From JBMTVN01 sp046047235 (lineage in GTDB: Bacteria; Verrucomicrobiota; Verrucomicrobiia; Limisphaerales; JAHDYP01), in contig JBJOII010000070.1 of NCBI GenBank assembly GCA_046047235.1, forward strand, positions 1-22,749: a stretch of 22,749 nt of DNA, written 5' to 3'. Below the pieces are notes generated by a model that saw only the letters and a program-made list of their open reading frames with translations, was not told where the DNA came from and did not search any database. Position 1 is the first letter of the stretch, and every line of letters starts with the position of its first letter. Positions 22,648 through 22,749 of the stretch are shown piece by piece. A program made the position numbers and the translations under genes.

Positions 22648-22749
22648 CCACCCGCCCCCCGTAGCCCCCTGACGCCCCACCCCAACAGCGGCTCAGACCT
22701 TCTATTCATAACCCACTCCCCGGCAACCCCTTATACTTTTCCAGACCTT

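Noticed and set aside
22648..22749. Possible terminator or start of another gene at the right edge
   Set aside because: I found no inverted repeat with a T run, no open frame with coding character, and no convincing promoter in these 102 bases.

Overview
The window looks like chromosomal DNA from a Verrucomicrobiota bacterium, probably a Pedosphaera/Limisphaerales-type lineage. The clues are a surface protein with a VPDSG/PEP-CTERM-type sorting tail (Ile-Pro-Asp-Gly-Gly, hydrophobic helix, Arg-Arg-Lys), a Tat-exported Gfo/Idh/MocA oxidoreductase of the kind common in Planctomycetes and Verrucomicrobia, and an Lgt with a Gly-Cys-Cys-Tyr-Gly motif. The assignment rests on recalled family patterns, not on a search. 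I see no rRNA, tRNA, CRISPR array, insertion sequence or phage gene.

Layout. Positions 1-1372 hold the last codons of a plus-strand gene, then a minus-strand PEP-CTERM-type surface protein gene (187-852) with a strong terminator, and a 520-bp upstream region. That region carries a candidate sigma-54 promoter, an exact match to the IHF consensus and two 17-bp direct repeats that look like enhancer sites. Next on the minus strand is a 1040-residue TPR lipoprotein resembling PrsT of PEP-CTERM systems (1373-4495). Divergent from it are a secreted glycoside hydrolase-like protein and an MFS transporter (4637-8185). The transporter gene overlaps tail to tail with a cysteine desulfurase gene (8160-9311). 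Then come a YdbS/YdbT-type PH-domain membrane pair and an Lrp/AsnC regulator (9445-12100), a class V aminotransferase on the minus strand, a class II histone-deacetylase-like hydrolase, and a coupled minus-strand pair of a TPR/LysM lipoprotein and a membrane-anchored protein (16003-14319). The right part has a Tat-exported oxidoreductase followed by a cytidylate-kinase-like protein, the minus-strand cluster lgt, rluD-like, yebC (20796-18293), and a small two-helix protein just ahead of a sodium:solute symporter (20920-22647).

The most coherent system is at the left end. A sorted surface protein, a PrsT-like lipoprotein and a control region with sigma-54 promoter, bend site and paired upstream sites together match what is known of PrsK/PrsR/RpoN control of PEP-CTERM genes in Proteobacteria. 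No exosortase, PrsK, PrsR or RpoN gene lies in the window, so those partners must be elsewhere.

At the sequence level, the plus strand has far more C than G whichever way a gene points, and between genes too, so genes on the two strands use nearly opposite synonymous codons. This skew also creates many long false open frames (acidic ones antisense to plus-strand genes, proline/serine-rich ones in shifted frames), which I left out.
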